Positions 1-8,822 of a DNA stretch of 52,357 nt are shown here, piece after piece. The position numbers were made by a program, and so were the translations under genes. The notes under the pieces were generated by a model that worked only from the letters and a program-made list of their open reading frames with translations, was not told the origin of the DNA and did not search any database. This stretch comes from DATEDA01 sp035286595 (GTDB lineage: Bacteria > Pseudomonadota > Gammaproteobacteria > Burkholderiales > SG8-39), in NCBI GenBank assembly GCA_035286595.1, contig DATEDA010000033.1:1-52357 (forward strand), in the 5' to 3' direction. Each line of letters starts with the position of its first letter. The first letter of the stretch is position 1.

Positions 1-1138
1 TGATCAGCGGGACGCTGTGCATCTCGGTGCGGCCGAAGAGCCGCGGGATGAGGTAGTAGATCGAGCCCATCGAGATCAGGCCCACCCAGCCGAGCGCCCC
101 GCTGTGCACGTGGCCGATGGTCCAGTCGGTGTAGTGCGACAGCGCGTTCACCGTCTTGATCGACATCATCGGCCCCTCGAACGTGGACATGCCGTAGAAC
201 GAGAGCGACACGATCAGGAACTTGAGGATCGGGTCGGTGCGCAGTTTGTGCCACGCGCCCGAAAGGGTCATGATGCCGTTGATCATTCCGCCCCACGACG
301 GCGCGAGCAGGATGAGCGAGAACACCATGCCGAGCGACTGGGTCCAGTCGGGGAGCGCGGTGTAGTGCAGGTGGTGCGGGCCGGCCCACATGTAGGTGAA
401 GATGAGCGCCCAGAAGTGCACCACCGAGAGGCGATACGAGTAGATCGGCCGGCCCGCCTGCTTCGGGACGAAGTAGTACATCATCCCGAGGAAGCCGGCG
501 GTGAGGAAGAAACCGACCGCGTTGTGGCCGTACCACCACTGCACCATCGCGTCCTGGGTGCCGGCGTAGGCCGAGTAGGACTTCCAGAAGGTGGCCGGCA
601 TCGCGGCGCTGTTCACGATGTGCAGCAGGGCGACCGTGATGATGAACGCGCCGAAGAACCAGTTCGCGACGTAGATGTGCGCGACCTTGCGCCTGGCGAG
701 AGTGCCGAAGAACACGACCGCGTAGGCGACCCACACCAGCGCGATCAGGATGTCGATCGGCCATTCGAGCTCGGCGTACTCCTTCGAGGTGGTGATGCCG
801 AGCGGCAGCGTGATCGCGGCGGCGACGATCACCGCCTGCCAGCCCCAGAAGGTGAACCCGGCCAGCGCCTCCGAGAAGAGCCGCGTGTGGCAGGTGCGCT
901 GCACGACGTAGTACGAAGTGGCGAAGAGCGCGCTGCCGCCGAACGCGAAGATCACCGCGTTGGTGTGGAGCGGCCGCAGCCGGCCGTAGCTCAGCCACGG
1001 CACGTTGAAGTTGAGCTCCGGCCAGAGCAGCTGGGCGGCGATGACCACGCCGACCAGCATGCCGACCACGCCCCAGACCACGGTCATGACCGCGAACTGC
1101 CTGACGACCGTGTAGTTGTACGTGGCTTCTGCTTGCAT
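1..1138 (-). CDS. ccoN: cbb3-type cytochrome c oxidase subunit I (partial)
   Basis: Catalytic haem-copper subunit of the high-affinity cbb3 terminal oxidase in the inner membrane. About 379 codons are visible and the C-terminus runs off the left edge (the family is usually near 475 residues). The translation from ATG at 1138 shows the diagnostic blocks: LRPLHTNAVIFAFGG with a haem-ligand His, WWYGHNAVGFF with the first CuB His, IFTYMWAGPHHLHY with the active-site Tyr six residues before the CuB His pair, and TDWTIGHVHSGALGW. Many hydrophobic helices follow one another. It is the third gene of ccoI-ccoS-ccoN on this strand and has its own FNR-type promoter about 45-90 bases upstream. The rest of the oxidase operon presumably lies left of the window. 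Confidence 0.97.
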   Translation of the reverse strand, partial: MQAEATYNYTVVRQFAVMTVVWGVVGMLVGVVIAAQLLWPELNFNVPWLSYGRLRPLHTNAVIFAFGGSALFATSYYVVQRTCHTRLFSEALAGFTFWGWQAVIVAAAITLPLGITTSKEYAELEWPIDILIALVWVAYAVVFFGTLARRKVAHIYVANWFFGAFIITVALLHIVNSAAMPATFWKSYSAYAGTQDAMVQWWYGHNAVGFFLTAGFLGMMYYFVPKQAGRPIYSYRLSVVHFWALIFTYMWAGPHHLHYTALPDWTQSLGMVFSLILLAPSWGGMINGIMTLSGAWHKLRTDPILKFLIVSLSFYGMSTFEGPMMSIKTVNALSHYTDWTIGHVHSGALGWVGLISMGSIYYLIPRLFGRTEMHSVPLI

Positions 1139-1188
1139 GCGAGCGAGCCCCCCGTTTAGCGCCCGGCGCGGCCGGAAAGCCAGTGGCG

Positions 1189-1229
1189 ATGCTACGGGGG
1201 TGCGAACGGCGGGATTTGACTTGAGTCAA
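1189..1229 (-). promoter_or_regulatory. FNR/ANR-type promoter of ccoN
   Basis: A palindrome TTGAC-TTGA-GTCAA (1216-1229) matches the FNR/FixK consensus TTGAT-N4-ATCAA with one change per half-site. A -10-like TAGCAT lies at 1194-1189, its centre 31 bases downstream of the box centre, which is class II geometry. Predicted start of transcription is near 1182, giving a leader of about 43 bases before ccoN. The box overlaps the stop codon of ccoS. The ccoI promoter has the same -10 hexamer at the same spacing. Confidence 0.8.
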
Positions 1230-1375
1230 ACCGGACGGTCGTCGTCCATGAGCACGTCGTGCGCCGGGCGCTCGAGGTCGTCGAACTGCCCGCTCTCGAG
1301 CGCGCGCCAGAACACCCAGCCGATGCCGAGCACCAGCACGACCGAGAGCGGCACGAGGATGTAGAGGCTTTCCAC
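1226..1375 (-). CDS. ccoS: cbb3-type oxidase assembly protein CcoS
   Basis: Small (49 residue) single-pass membrane protein needed for cofactor insertion into cbb3 oxidase. The translation begins VESLYILVPLSVVLVLGIG, the typical CcoS N-terminus (M-E-x-L-Y-x-L-x-P), followed by an acidic tail. I chose the GTG at 1375, which starts four bases after the ccoI stop. An in-frame ATG at 1450 lies deep inside ccoI and would add a non-conserved Arg-rich extension. It sits between ccoI and ccoN as is usual in proteobacteria. Its stop codon is part of the FNR box of ccoN. Confidence 0.9.
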   Translation of the reverse strand: MESLYILVPLSVVLVLGIGWVFWRALESGQFDDLERPAHDVLMDDDRPV

Positions 1376-1379
1376 GGGC

Positions 1380-3866
1380 TCAGGCCGCCGCCAGCGCCGG
1401 TGCGGCGACCCCCGCCCGGCCGGCGGTGACGCCGAGCGGGCGCAGCGCATTCAGCACCACGGCGAGCGAGCTCGCCGCCATCCCCACCGCCGCCTCCCAC
1501 GGCCCGATCCAGCCGCTCGCCGCGGCCGGCAGCGCCACCGCGTTGTAGAGGATCGCCCAGCCGAGGTTCTGCCGGATGACGCGCATCGCGCCGCGGGCGA
1601 CTGCGAACCCGTCGCTGATTCCACCCAGGGAGTCGCCGAGCAGCACCAGGTCCGCCTGCACCTGCGCCGCGTCCGCGCCGCTCGCCAGCGCGACCGAGAC
1701 GTCCGCGCCGGCAAGTACCGGCGCGTCGTTGAGCCCGTCGCCGATCATCGCGACGACCCGCCCCTCGCGCTGCAGCCCCGCGACAAAGGCAAACTTGTCC
1801 TGAGGCGTCGCGCCGCCGACGAAGGAGTCGATGCCGAGCCGGCGCGCGACCGCCTCGACCACCGCCGGGTCGTCGCCGCTGCAAAGATGAACGCGCAGGC
1901 CGTGGGCGGCGAGCGCATCGACCAGTTCGGGCGCGTCCGCGCGCAGCTGGTCCTCGAGGAGAAATGCCGCGAGCCAGCCGCGCTCGTCAACGAGGAACAC
2001 CGGCGTATAGAGCGCCGGGCGAGGCGCGAACCGCGCGGGAAGGGGCTCCCCCGCGAGCTCGCGGCAGAAGCGCTCGCCCCCGATTCGGACCCGCCGGCCG
2101 TCCACGATCGCCTCGACGCCGTGGCCAGGACAGTTCCGGAGCGCGCTGACGCTCGGGAGCGGCCCCTCGCCCCGGAAGGCGCGCGCGATCGGATGGCGGC
2201 TCGACGCCTCGATCGCGCGCGCGAGCGCGAAGCAGCGGTCCGCGCCGAGCGACGCGAGCGGAACGAAGTGCGCAATTGCGAATCGGCCCGTAGTCAGCGT
2301 GCCGGTCTTGTCGAGCACGACGTCGGTCGTTCGCTCGAGCACCTCCACTGCGCGCGAGCGAGTGAGCGCCACACCGCCCGCGAGGAGCCGTGCGTTGGCG
2401 CGCGTGAGAACGACGGGCGCGGCGAGCGCAAGGGCGCACGGGCAGGTCGCGACCAGCACGGCGACCGCAACCCACGGCGCGCGGTCGGGCGCGACGTGCA
2501 GCCACCAGAGGAATGCGAGCGCCGCGGCGGCCAGCACCAGCCAGGTGAGCGCGCGCGCGACCCGGTCCGCGCTCTCGACGAGCCGCGGCCGTCCGGCCGC
2601 AGCGCGCTCGACCAGGCGCGCGATCGCCGCCGCCCGGGTGTCCGCGCCCGCGCGCGCGACGCGCATCACGAGCGGCTGCTCGAGGTTCACCGCGCCGCCG
2701 GTCAGCTCGGCGCCCGCGCGTTTCGCGACCGGTCGCGACTCCCCGGTGAGCAGGGACTCATCGCAGCTCGAGGCGCCCGACATCACCACCCCGTCGGCGG
2801 GGACGCGCTCGCCCGCCGGCACCAGCACGTGGTCGCCAGGGGCGAGCAGATGCGCGGCGAGCCGCTCCGCGCTGGCGGCATCGCCCTGGTCGCGCAGCCG
2901 CCACGCAAGCGCTGGCATCCAACGCCGGAGATGATCGAGCTCGCGCGCGGCGCGCTGCCGCGCTGCCATCTCCACGTAGCGGGCGCCGAGCAGCAGGAAG
3001 ACGAGCATCGCGATCGAATCGAAGTACACCTCCCCTGCACCGGCCAAGGTTGCCCAGGCGCTGGCCGCGAACCCGGCGGCAAGACCGAGCGCGATCGGGG
3101 TGTCGAGGCTGATCCGACCCTGCTTCAGGTCCTGCCACGCGGCCGAGAAGAATGGCCCGCAAGAGAACAGCATGACGGGAGCCGTGAGGACGAGGCTCGC
3201 CCACCGCATGAGTTGCTCGGCATCGCGCGTGAGGGTCCCGGCCCCATCGTCGATGTAAGCGGGAAACGCGTACATCATCACCTGCATCGCGCCGAATCCG
3301 GCGACGAAGAGCCGCCACAGCGCGCGGCGCCGATCGCGGCGCTCGAGCTCGTCCTGCCGGCGCGGGTCGTACGGGTAGGCGTCGTAGCCGATCGCCCGGA
3401 TCGCTTCCAGGATCCCGCTCAGGCGCACGCGCCGTGGGTCCCAGGCAACCTGTGCGCGATGGGTCGCGTAGTTGATGTCCACGCGCAGGACGCCGGGCAC
3501 ACGCCGCAGGTACTGCTCGCTCAGCCAGAGGCAGGCGGCGCAGCGGATCCGGTCGAGGATCAGCGCGGCCTCGCGTTCGTGCTCGGTCGGGGCCGCGACG
3601 AACTGGCGCTGCGCGACGGCGTCGTCGTAGATCCCGGCGGGCGGCAGGTCCCGGGCGGGCGGCGCGAGGTCGCTCCCGGGCTGCGGCGCCAGGCGCGTTT
3701 CGTAGTACCGCTGGAAGCCGGCGGCGACGATGGTGCGCGCCACCGCCTCACAGCCGGCGCAGCAGAGCTCGCGCTGCGCGCCGAGCACGGGCGCAACATG
3801 ACGGCCCGGCTGGACGACGGGCAGCCCGCAATGGAAGCAGGCGGGAACCGGTGCGGCGACGGTCAC
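1380..3866 (-). CDS. ccoI: Copper-translocating P-type ATPase CcoI/FixI
   Basis: P1B-type ATPase (828 residues) of the CcoI/FixI group, which supplies copper for cbb3 oxidase assembly. Visible in order: an N-terminal Cys cluster (CFHCGLP and CCAGCEAV), a heavy-metal domain with CAAC, the transmembrane metal motif TCPCALALAAP, the phosphorylation motif DKTGTLT, and the hinge GDGLNDAPVLAGADVSVAL. It is followed four bases later by ccoS. The start is a GTG without a clear Shine-Dalgarno sequence. The predicted -10 TAGCAT is only about 7 bases upstream, so the message may be leaderless. The function is confident from family and neighbours; the exact start is less so. Confidence 0.95.
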   Translation of the reverse strand: MTVAAPVPACFHCGLPVVQPGRHVAPVLGAQRELCCAGCEAVARTIVAAGFQRYYETRLAPQPGSDLAPPARDLPPAGIYDDAVAQRQFVAAPTEHEREAALILDRIRCAACLWLSEQYLRRVPGVLRVDINYATHRAQVAWDPRRVRLSGILEAIRAIGYDAYPYDPRRQDELERRDRRRALWRLFVAGFGAMQVMMYAFPAYIDDGAGTLTRDAEQLMRWASLVLTAPVMLFSCGPFFSAAWQDLKQGRISLDTPIALGLAAGFAASAWATLAGAGEVYFDSIAMLVFLLLGARYVEMAARQRAARELDHLRRWMPALAWRLRDQGDAASAERLAAHLLAPGDHVLVPAGERVPADGVVMSGASSCDESLLTGESRPVAKRAGAELTGGAVNLEQPLVMRVARAGADTRAAAIARLVERAAAGRPRLVESADRVARALTWLVLAAAALAFLWWLHVAPDRAPWVAVAVLVATCPCALALAAPVVLTRANARLLAGGVALTRSRAVEVLERTTDVVLDKTGTLTTGRFAIAHFVPLASLGADRCFALARAIEASSRHPIARAFRGEGPLPSVSALRNCPGHGVEAIVDGRRVRIGGERFCRELAGEPLPARFAPRPALYTPVFLVDERGWLAAFLLEDQLRADAPELVDALAAHGLRVHLCSGDDPAVVEAVARRLGIDSFVGGATPQDKFAFVAGLQREGRVVAMIGDGLNDAPVLAGADVSVALASGADAAQVQADLVLLGDSLGGISDGFAVARGAMRVIRQNLGWAILYNAVALPAAASGWIGPWEAAVGMAASSLAVVLNALRPLGVTAGRAGVAAPALAAA

Positions 3867-3872
3867 CGACCG

Positions 3873-3913
3873 ATGCTAGGCACCGCCGGCGCGCCCCTGT
3901 TGACGTGGATCAA
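3873..3913 (-). promoter_or_regulatory. FNR/ANR-type promoter of ccoI
   Basis: TTGAC-GTGG-ATCAA (3900-3913) is a near-consensus FNR box. TAGCAT at 3878-3873 is the -10, with centres 31 bases apart as at ccoN. Transcription should start at about 3866, which is the first base of the GTG start codon. The box lies between divergent ccoI and the corA-like gene, but no matching -10 is seen on the corA side. Confidence 0.75.
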
Positions 3914-3957
3914 ACCGGGAGCGACCGGTATCCTTGGCGCCGCCAGGGAGAACCGCC

Positions 3958-4923
3958 ATGCTCATCAACTGCGCTGCCTACGAGAACGGCCGGAAGCTCG
4001 CGGACATCGCACGCAACGAAATCAGCGAGTACCTGAAGCGGCCCGGCTGCTTCGTGTGGGTCGCGCTCTACGAGCCCGAGCTCGGCGAGCTGGAAGCGAT
4101 GCAGGAGGAGTTCGGCCTGCACGAGCTCGCGGTCGACGACGCGCAGACCGGTCACCAGCGGCCGAAGATCGAGGAGTACGGAGACTCGCTCTTCGTGGTG
4201 CTGCACACCGTCGAGCTCGAGGGAAAGGAGCTGAGGGTCGGCGAGGTCGACGTCTTCGCCGGCGCGAACTACATCCTGACGGTCAGGCACCGCACCAAGC
4301 GCGGCTTCGCCGACGTCCGCGCCCGCTGCGAACGGGAGCCGGAGCTGCTGCGGCACGGCTCGGGGTTCGTGCTCTACGCACTCATGGACGCAGTCGTGGA
4401 CCGCTACTTCCCGGTCGTGGAGGCGCTCGAGACGGAGTTCGAGAGCATCGAGGACCAGATCTTCGGCGGCGGCCTCGCGCGGCAGAACATCGAGTCGCTC
4501 TACGCGCTCAAGCAGAAGCTCATGATCCTGAAGCACGCCGCGGGCCCCCTGCTTGATTCGGTGGGGAAGCTCTATGGCGGCAGGGTGCCGCAGGTCTGCG
4601 TCGGCACCCAGGAGTACTTCCGCGACGTCTACGACCACCTCAGCCGGATCAACCAGACGATCGACACGATCCGCGACTCGGTCACGACCGCGATGGCGGT
4701 GAGCCTGTCGCTGATCCAGCTGCAGAACAGCGAGATGACGAAGCGGCTGGCGTCCTACGCCGCGCTCGTCGCGGTGCCGACGATGATCGCGGGGGTCTAC
4801 GGCATGAACTTCGAGCACATGCCGGAGCTGAAGTGGACCTTCGGCTACCCGCTCGCCGTCGGGGCGATGGTCGCGATCGACGCCTGGCTCTTCTACAAGT
4901 TCCGCAAGGCCGGCTGGCTGTAG
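3958..4923 (+). CDS. corA: CorA family divalent cation transporter
   Basis: Magnesium/cobalt-type channel of the CorA superfamily, 321 residues from ATG 3958. That start has AGGGAGAA just upstream; an in-frame TTG at 3934 has no such signal. A long acidic cytoplasmic N-terminal domain is followed by the two C-terminal membrane helices. The signature GVYGMNF sits at the end of the first helix, and the protein ends in the short basic tail KFRKAGWL. It is transcribed divergently from ccoI and converges on the SDR gene, with seven bases between stops. The substrate (Mg, Co, Ni or Zn) cannot be read from sequence. Confidence 0.92.
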   Translation: MLINCAAYENGRKLADIARNEISEYLKRPGCFVWVALYEPELGELEAMQEEFGLHELAVDDAQTGHQRPKIEEYGDSLFVVLHTVELEGKELRVGEVDVFAGANYILTVRHRTKRGFADVRARCEREPELLRHGSGFVLYALMDAVVDRYFPVVEALETEFESIEDQIFGGGLARQNIESLYALKQKLMILKHAAGPLLDSVGKLYGGRVPQVCVGTQEYFRDVYDHLSRINQTIDTIRDSVTTAMAVSLSLIQLQNSEMTKRLASYAALVAVPTMIAGVYGMNFEHMPELKWTFGYPLAVGAMVAIDAWLFYKFRKAGWL

Positions 4924-4930
4924 CGGCCAG

Positions 4931-5698
4931 CTACTGCGCCGTCCAGCCGCCGTCGATCACCAGGCTCGTGCCGGTGATGAGCGAGGCTCCCGGCGAAGCG
5001 AGGAACACCACCGCGGCGGCGACCTCCTCCGGCTGACCGATGCGCCCGAGCGGGATGCGGTCGTAGGCCCAGTCGCGGAAGGCGGGTTGCGCGAACATCG
5101 GGCGGGTCATCGGCGTCTCGATGAACGTCGGCGCGACCGAGTTCACCCGGATGTTGTGCCGGGCGAGCTCGACCGCCATCGCCTTCGTCAACCCCTCGAG
5201 CGCGTGCTTCGACAGACAATAAACGGACCGGTTCGGCGCGCCGACGTGCCCCATCTGGGACGACACGTTGATGATCGCGCCGCCCCGCTGCTTCCGGTCG
5301 GGCGCCTCCAGCATCTTCCTCGCCGCCGCCTGCGCGGCGAGGAAGGCGGCCCTGACGTTCAGGCCGAGCAGGCGATCGAGGTGCTCCTCGCTCACATCGA
5401 CGAACGGCTCCGGGATGTTGGCACCGGCGTTGTTCACCATCACGTCGAGCGCGGGAAGCGCCGCGAACGTCCGCTTGAGGGCGGCCGCGTCCGTGACGTC
5501 GCAGGCGCAAGTCTTCGCCCGCCCGCCGGCCGCACGGATCTCGGCCGCGGCCTGCTCGATCTCGGAGGCGGTCCGGGCGATGAGCCACACCTCCGCGCCG
5601 GCCTCGGCGAGCGCAACCGCCGCGCTGCGCCCGATCCCGCGTCCGGCGCCCGTGACGAGCGCCACGCGTCCGTCGAGGCGTGCCTGGCGGCCCGTCAA
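4931..5698 (-). CDS. SDR family NAD(P)-dependent oxidoreductase
   Basis: Classical short-chain dehydrogenase of 255 residues. It has the nucleotide motif TGAGRGIG (16-23), the NNAG motif (89-92), catalytic Ser at about 146 in NVSSQMG, Tyr160 and Lys164 in YCLSK, and the C-terminal IDGG of FabG/gluconate-dehydrogenase-like enzymes. The start is a TTG that shares four bases with the araC stop (TTGA), so translation is probably coupled to the regulator gene. The substrate is unknown; the regulator next door may control it together with the divergent gene at 6881. Confidence 0.88.
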   Translation of the reverse strand: MTGRQARLDGRVALVTGAGRGIGRSAAVALAEAGAEVWLIARTASEIEQAAAEIRAAGGRAKTCACDVTDAAALKRTFAALPALDVMVNNAGANIPEPFVDVSEEHLDRLLGLNVRAAFLAAQAAARKMLEAPDRKQRGGAIINVSSQMGHVGAPNRSVYCLSKHALEGLTKAMAVELARHNIRVNSVAPTFIETPMTRPMFAQPAFRDWAYDRIPLGRIGQPEEVAAAVVFLASPGASLITGTSLVIDGGWTAQ

Positions 5699-6759
5699 CT
5701 TGCGACGCCCTTCGCGTCAGGCAACCTCGAGCCGTCCGCTTCGAGCCCCCGCCGGACCGCGCTCGGCGAGCTTCCGGTCCAGCGGCGGAACGCCCGGTTG
5801 AAGCTCGACACCTCGGCGAAGCCGACCAGGTACGCGACCTCCGCGACGGAGTAGTCCGTGCGCTGCAGGTAACCGGCCGCGAGCTCGCGCCGCGTGTCGT
5901 CGAGCAGCTTGGCGAAGCTCGTCCCCGCCTCGGCGAGCCGGCGATGCAGCGTGCGCGGGCTGAGCGCGACCCCCCGCGCGATCTCGGCCTGGGTGGGCGG
6001 ACCCGACGGGAGGAGCTCGAGGGTCCGCCGGCGCACTTGCGCCACGATGTCGGTCCGATCGAGCCGCTCGAGGTATTCGAGCGCGACGCGCTCGTTCGCG
6101 AGCGCCACATCGGGATTGGCGGTGGGCAGCCGCTGCGCGAGGTCCTCGCGCCGGCACAGCACGCTTGTCCGCTCCGCGCTCCACACGATCGGGCACCGAA
6201 ACCATTCGTCGAACGGCGCGCGCGGATCCGGCGCGCTGCGCACGACCGTGACCTCGATCGGGGCGAACGCCTCGCCGTAGGTAATCCGGGACAGCCGGAC
6301 GAAACCGGCGGCGAGCCAGTCGTGCAGCCAGAGCGACGGATGCCGCGACGGCACGGCGAAGACGAACGACATCCGCATCCCGCGAGGGTCATCCTCGATC
6401 TGCAGCGACCAGACTTCGCTCAGCACGCGGAAGTAGCGCGCGAGCCGCCGCGCCGCTTCGCCGAGCGTCGCGCTCGATAGCCAGGTGTAGCCCACCGCGT
6501 GCATGGCGGTCCCGTACATCTGCTTCGCGACCTCGATGCCGAACGCCGGATCGGGCACGGCATCGTCGATGACCCGCCACAGCCGCTGTGCCGCGCGGAC
6601 CGGTACGCGCGCGCCCGGCACTCTGAGCGCGGCGGGGTCGACGCCGGCGGTGCGGAAGACCGCTTCGGGATCCATTCCGCGCGCCTCGAGCGCGCGCCAG
6701 ACGTTGAGCGCCGGAGAAACGAGCGCCGTGGCGGTCGCCGCGGGATTGGGGTCTTCCAT
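5695..6759 (-). CDS. AraC family transcriptional regulator
   Basis: Regulator of 354 residues. The N-terminal two thirds match the OruR/ArgR-like ligand-binding domain of AraC proteins (PF12625 type; for example AVGYTWLSSATLGEAARRLARYFRVL). The C-terminal 100 residues carry two helix-turn-helix motifs: the first in TQAEIARGVALSPRTLHRRL and the second in YSVAEVAYLVGFAEVSSFNRAF followed by RWTGSSPSAVRR. It overlaps the downstream SDR start and is divergent from the unknown gene at 6881 across 121 bases. Likely targets are these neighbours; the effector is not predictable. Confidence 0.92.
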   Translation of the reverse strand: MEDPNPAATATALVSPALNVWRALEARGMDPEAVFRTAGVDPAALRVPGARVPVRAAQRLWRVIDDAVPDPAFGIEVAKQMYGTAMHAVGYTWLSSATLGEAARRLARYFRVLSEVWSLQIEDDPRGMRMSFVFAVPSRHPSLWLHDWLAAGFVRLSRITYGEAFAPIEVTVVRSAPDPRAPFDEWFRCPIVWSAERTSVLCRREDLAQRLPTANPDVALANERVALEYLERLDRTDIVAQVRRRTLELLPSGPPTQAEIARGVALSPRTLHRRLAEAGTSFAKLLDDTRRELAAGYLQRTDYSVAEVAYLVGFAEVSSFNRAFRRWTGSSPSAVRRGLEADGSRLPDAKGVAS

Positions 6760-6880
6760 CTAACGCCTGGCTGCGAAGGACAAGGTTCTGGCGGACCGGG
6801 TCAACGGCAAAGGGTACGCCAGCCCGTATCTTCCCGCACCTTCAGCGGGCACCGGCGCCCGCGGGAGTGAATCGGAACTG

Positions 6881-7777
6881 ATGGAAGAGTTTCTCACGCC
6901 GGAGACGGTGCTCGCCGATCTCAGGCATACCGCCATCTGGGGCGGCCTCGACGACGAGGGCATTGCGCGCCTCGCCCACCATGCGTTGTTCTTCGCGGGA
7001 CGGGGACACGCCGCGCTCAACCCGCTGATCGCCGCCTTCTACCCCGAGTACGCAGGCAGGGTGGCCGGGGCGCGGCGCGAGGAGGTGTTCGCCCGCATTC
7101 GCGGCCAGGTCCACGAAGGGCTCCTGCGGCCCGGCGTGCTCCTTCACTTCCTGTGCCACGACCCCGATCTCGGCATCGTCTCCGCCGCCGCTCGCGACGT
7201 CGCTTGCCTGGGGCTCGTCGAGGAGCCCGACGGGGCGCGCGGTGCGGACTGGGTCCTGAAGCTCGTGGTCACCGGCTCGGTCGTCAATTCCGGCGCCGCG
7301 CTCGGGGGGCTCCTCGCGCTGGGGGATGAGGCCGTGAACGCCAAGCTCGCGGTGCTCCGCGCCGGACTCGCCCTGCCGTGGGCCGATCGGGCGCTCGGCC
7401 AGATGGCGAGCTGCGCCACGGGCTACGTGCTCGCCGCGACCGTGACGTTCTGGCTCGAGTGGATGGAAGCGTTGGCCGCCGACCTCCCGGAGGCGACGCG
7501 GGTCTTCGACTGGACTGTGCGCGCGCTCCTCGCCCAGCGCGAAGCGATGATCGAGCAGACCATCCTCCGGGGGAGACTCCCGGCGCGCGAGCGTCCCAAC
7601 GGGGATCACGGCGCGGGCGAGCTCTCGGTGGCGGTATTTGCGGCGTCGATCGGGCCACGCCTGCGCGCGCTCGTGCCCGCGGCGCGCCAGTCGGAGATCT
7701 TTCTGCGTGCGGTCGCTGCCTGGAGCGGCGCGCGCGACGCCGGCAGCGGCGTTCCGCTGAACGGCGTGTCGGCCTGA
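6881..7777 (+). CDS. Protein of unknown function, 298 residues
   Basis: I do not recognise this family. The translation is coding-like in composition, begins at ATG after GGGAGTG, and looks mostly alpha-helical. There are His-containing helices (LRHTAIWGGLDDEGIARLAHHALFF in two pieces, LLHFLCHD), a moderately hydrophobic central stretch (VLKLVVTGSVVNSGAALGGLLALG) and a Trp-rich helix (VTFWLEWMEAL). No signal peptide or known catalytic motif is evident. It is divergent from the AraC regulator and convergent with the vWA operon (37 bases between stops), so control by the AraC protein is plausible. Confidence 0.6.
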   Translation: MEEFLTPETVLADLRHTAIWGGLDDEGIARLAHHALFFAGRGHAALNPLIAAFYPEYAGRVAGARREEVFARIRGQVHEGLLRPGVLLHFLCHDPDLGIVSAAARDVACLGLVEEPDGARGADWVLKLVVTGSVVNSGAALGGLLALGDEAVNAKLAVLRAGLALPWADRALGQMASCATGYVLAATVTFWLEWMEALAADLPEATRVFDWTVRALLAQREAMIEQTILRGRLPARERPNGDHGAGELSVAVFAASIGPRLRALVPAARQSEIFLRAVAAWSGARDAGSGVPLNGVSA

Positions 7778-7814
7778 GTCGGCGCATCGCCGGAATCGCG
7801 CAACCGGGCTCGCG

Positions 7815-8822
7815 TCAGGGCTGTGTGGAGTTGAGCCCCACGAAGGTGCCCCCGTTGCGTCGTGCCAGCTCCCGCATCAGCGTCGCGAAGCGAACCCCGG
7901 TGTAGCTCGACTGCGCCGGCGGCGCGAACATGGTCGGGAAGCCGACTCCGTGGATGCGAACCGGCCGGTCGCCCGCGGCATCCGGCCGGTTGAGCCGATC
8001 GACCTGGCGCACGACGTCGTCGATGGAGGGGCCGGTGAACTCGTCGCCGAAGACGTAGAGACTGATCTTCCGGTCCGGGCGGTAGAAGGTCCGGATCGCG
8101 GTCTCGATGCCTTGCGCGGGACTGCTGACGCTGAACGGCTTCCAGTCCCGCAGGCGTTCGACGATGGCGCGCCGGCGCGCGGTGCTGTCGGGAATCCACT
8201 GGCCCGCGTACTGCGAGAACATGAGCTGGCCCATGTCGCTCATCACCTGGATGCCCTTGACCCGCGGGTAGAGCTTCAGGGTTTCCTCCACCTTGCGCCG
8301 CATCGCCGACCAGGCGAGCGTCTGCATGCTGCCCGAGGTGTCGATGATGAAGATGATGTACTCGCTGTCGATCGGGATCCCGCCGACCAGGCGGTCCGGC
8401 GGCATCTCCCGCCGCTGGGCGAGCAGCCGCTGCATCTCCGCCGTGAGCTCCTGCTGCGCCAGCGCGAGCTGGCCGCCGAGGCGATTCTGCACGGCGGCGG
8501 TGTCGCGCGCCGCCCGGTAGCGGCCTTCGATCGTCGTGAGCTCGTCCTGGTAACGGGCGAGCAGCCGCTCGGCCTGCGACGCTTCGGCCTGTCGCGCCCC
8601 GAGCTCCGCTTGGAGCGCCGTGAGACGGAGCTCGAGCTCGGCGGACTCCTCCTGCAGGACGCGCAGCTCCGCCCGCAGCGTCTCCGCGTCGCGTTCCACG
8701 ACCTGGGGCTCGACGCCGCGCGTGATGACGAACAGGAGCAGGATCGCGCCGAAGCCGCAGCAGATGACGTCGAGAAACGACATCTCGCCGCCCTCGAACT
8801 CGCGCCGGCGGCGCCGGCTCAT
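7815..8822 (-). CDS. vWA-domain protein with ExbD/MotB-like membrane anchor (second paralogue)
   Basis: 335 residues, last gene of the eight-gene envelope operon. After an Arg-rich cytoplasmic start comes one membrane helix, MSFLDVICCGFGAILLLFVI. Its early Asp (D18) sits where ExbD, TolR and MotB carry the proton-accepting Asp (compare FIDVMLVLLIIFM-type helices). A long coiled coil follows (about 40-135), then a von Willebrand A domain with an intact MIDAS (FIIDTSGSMQ) and a later FGDEF. The topology places coiled coil and vWA domain in the periplasm. It is preceded by a structured 58-base leader also found at 38584. Family-level description is confident; the function is unknown. Confidence 0.85.
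   Translation of the reverse strand: MSRRRRREFEGGEMSFLDVICCGFGAILLLFVITRGVEPQVVERDAETLRAELRVLQEESAELELRLTALQAELGARQAEASQAERLLARYQDELTTIEGRYRAARDTAAVQNRLGGQLALAQQELTAEMQRLLAQRREMPPDRLVGGIPIDSEYIIFIIDTSGSMQTLAWSAMRRKVEETLKLYPRVKGIQVMSDMGQLMFSQYAGQWIPDSTARRRAIVERLRDWKPFSVSSPAQGIETAIRTFYRPDRKISLYVFGDEFTGPSIDDVVRQVDRLNRPDAAGDRPVRIHGVGFPTMFAPPAQSSYTGVRFATLMRELARRNGGTFVGLNSTQP

Noticed and set aside
17..1159. Plus-strand open frame at the left edge
   Set aside because: It lies opposite ccoN, whose haem and copper ligands are clear on the minus strand.
3934..3957. TTG start extending the CorA-like protein by eight residues
   Set aside because: The AGGGAGAA ribosome site lies within this stretch and is correctly spaced for the ATG at 3958.
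1887..4556. 889-codon plus-strand open frame opposite ccoI
   Set aside because: Antisense shadow of the P-type ATPase; no recognisable domain, and it runs into the CorA gene in another frame.
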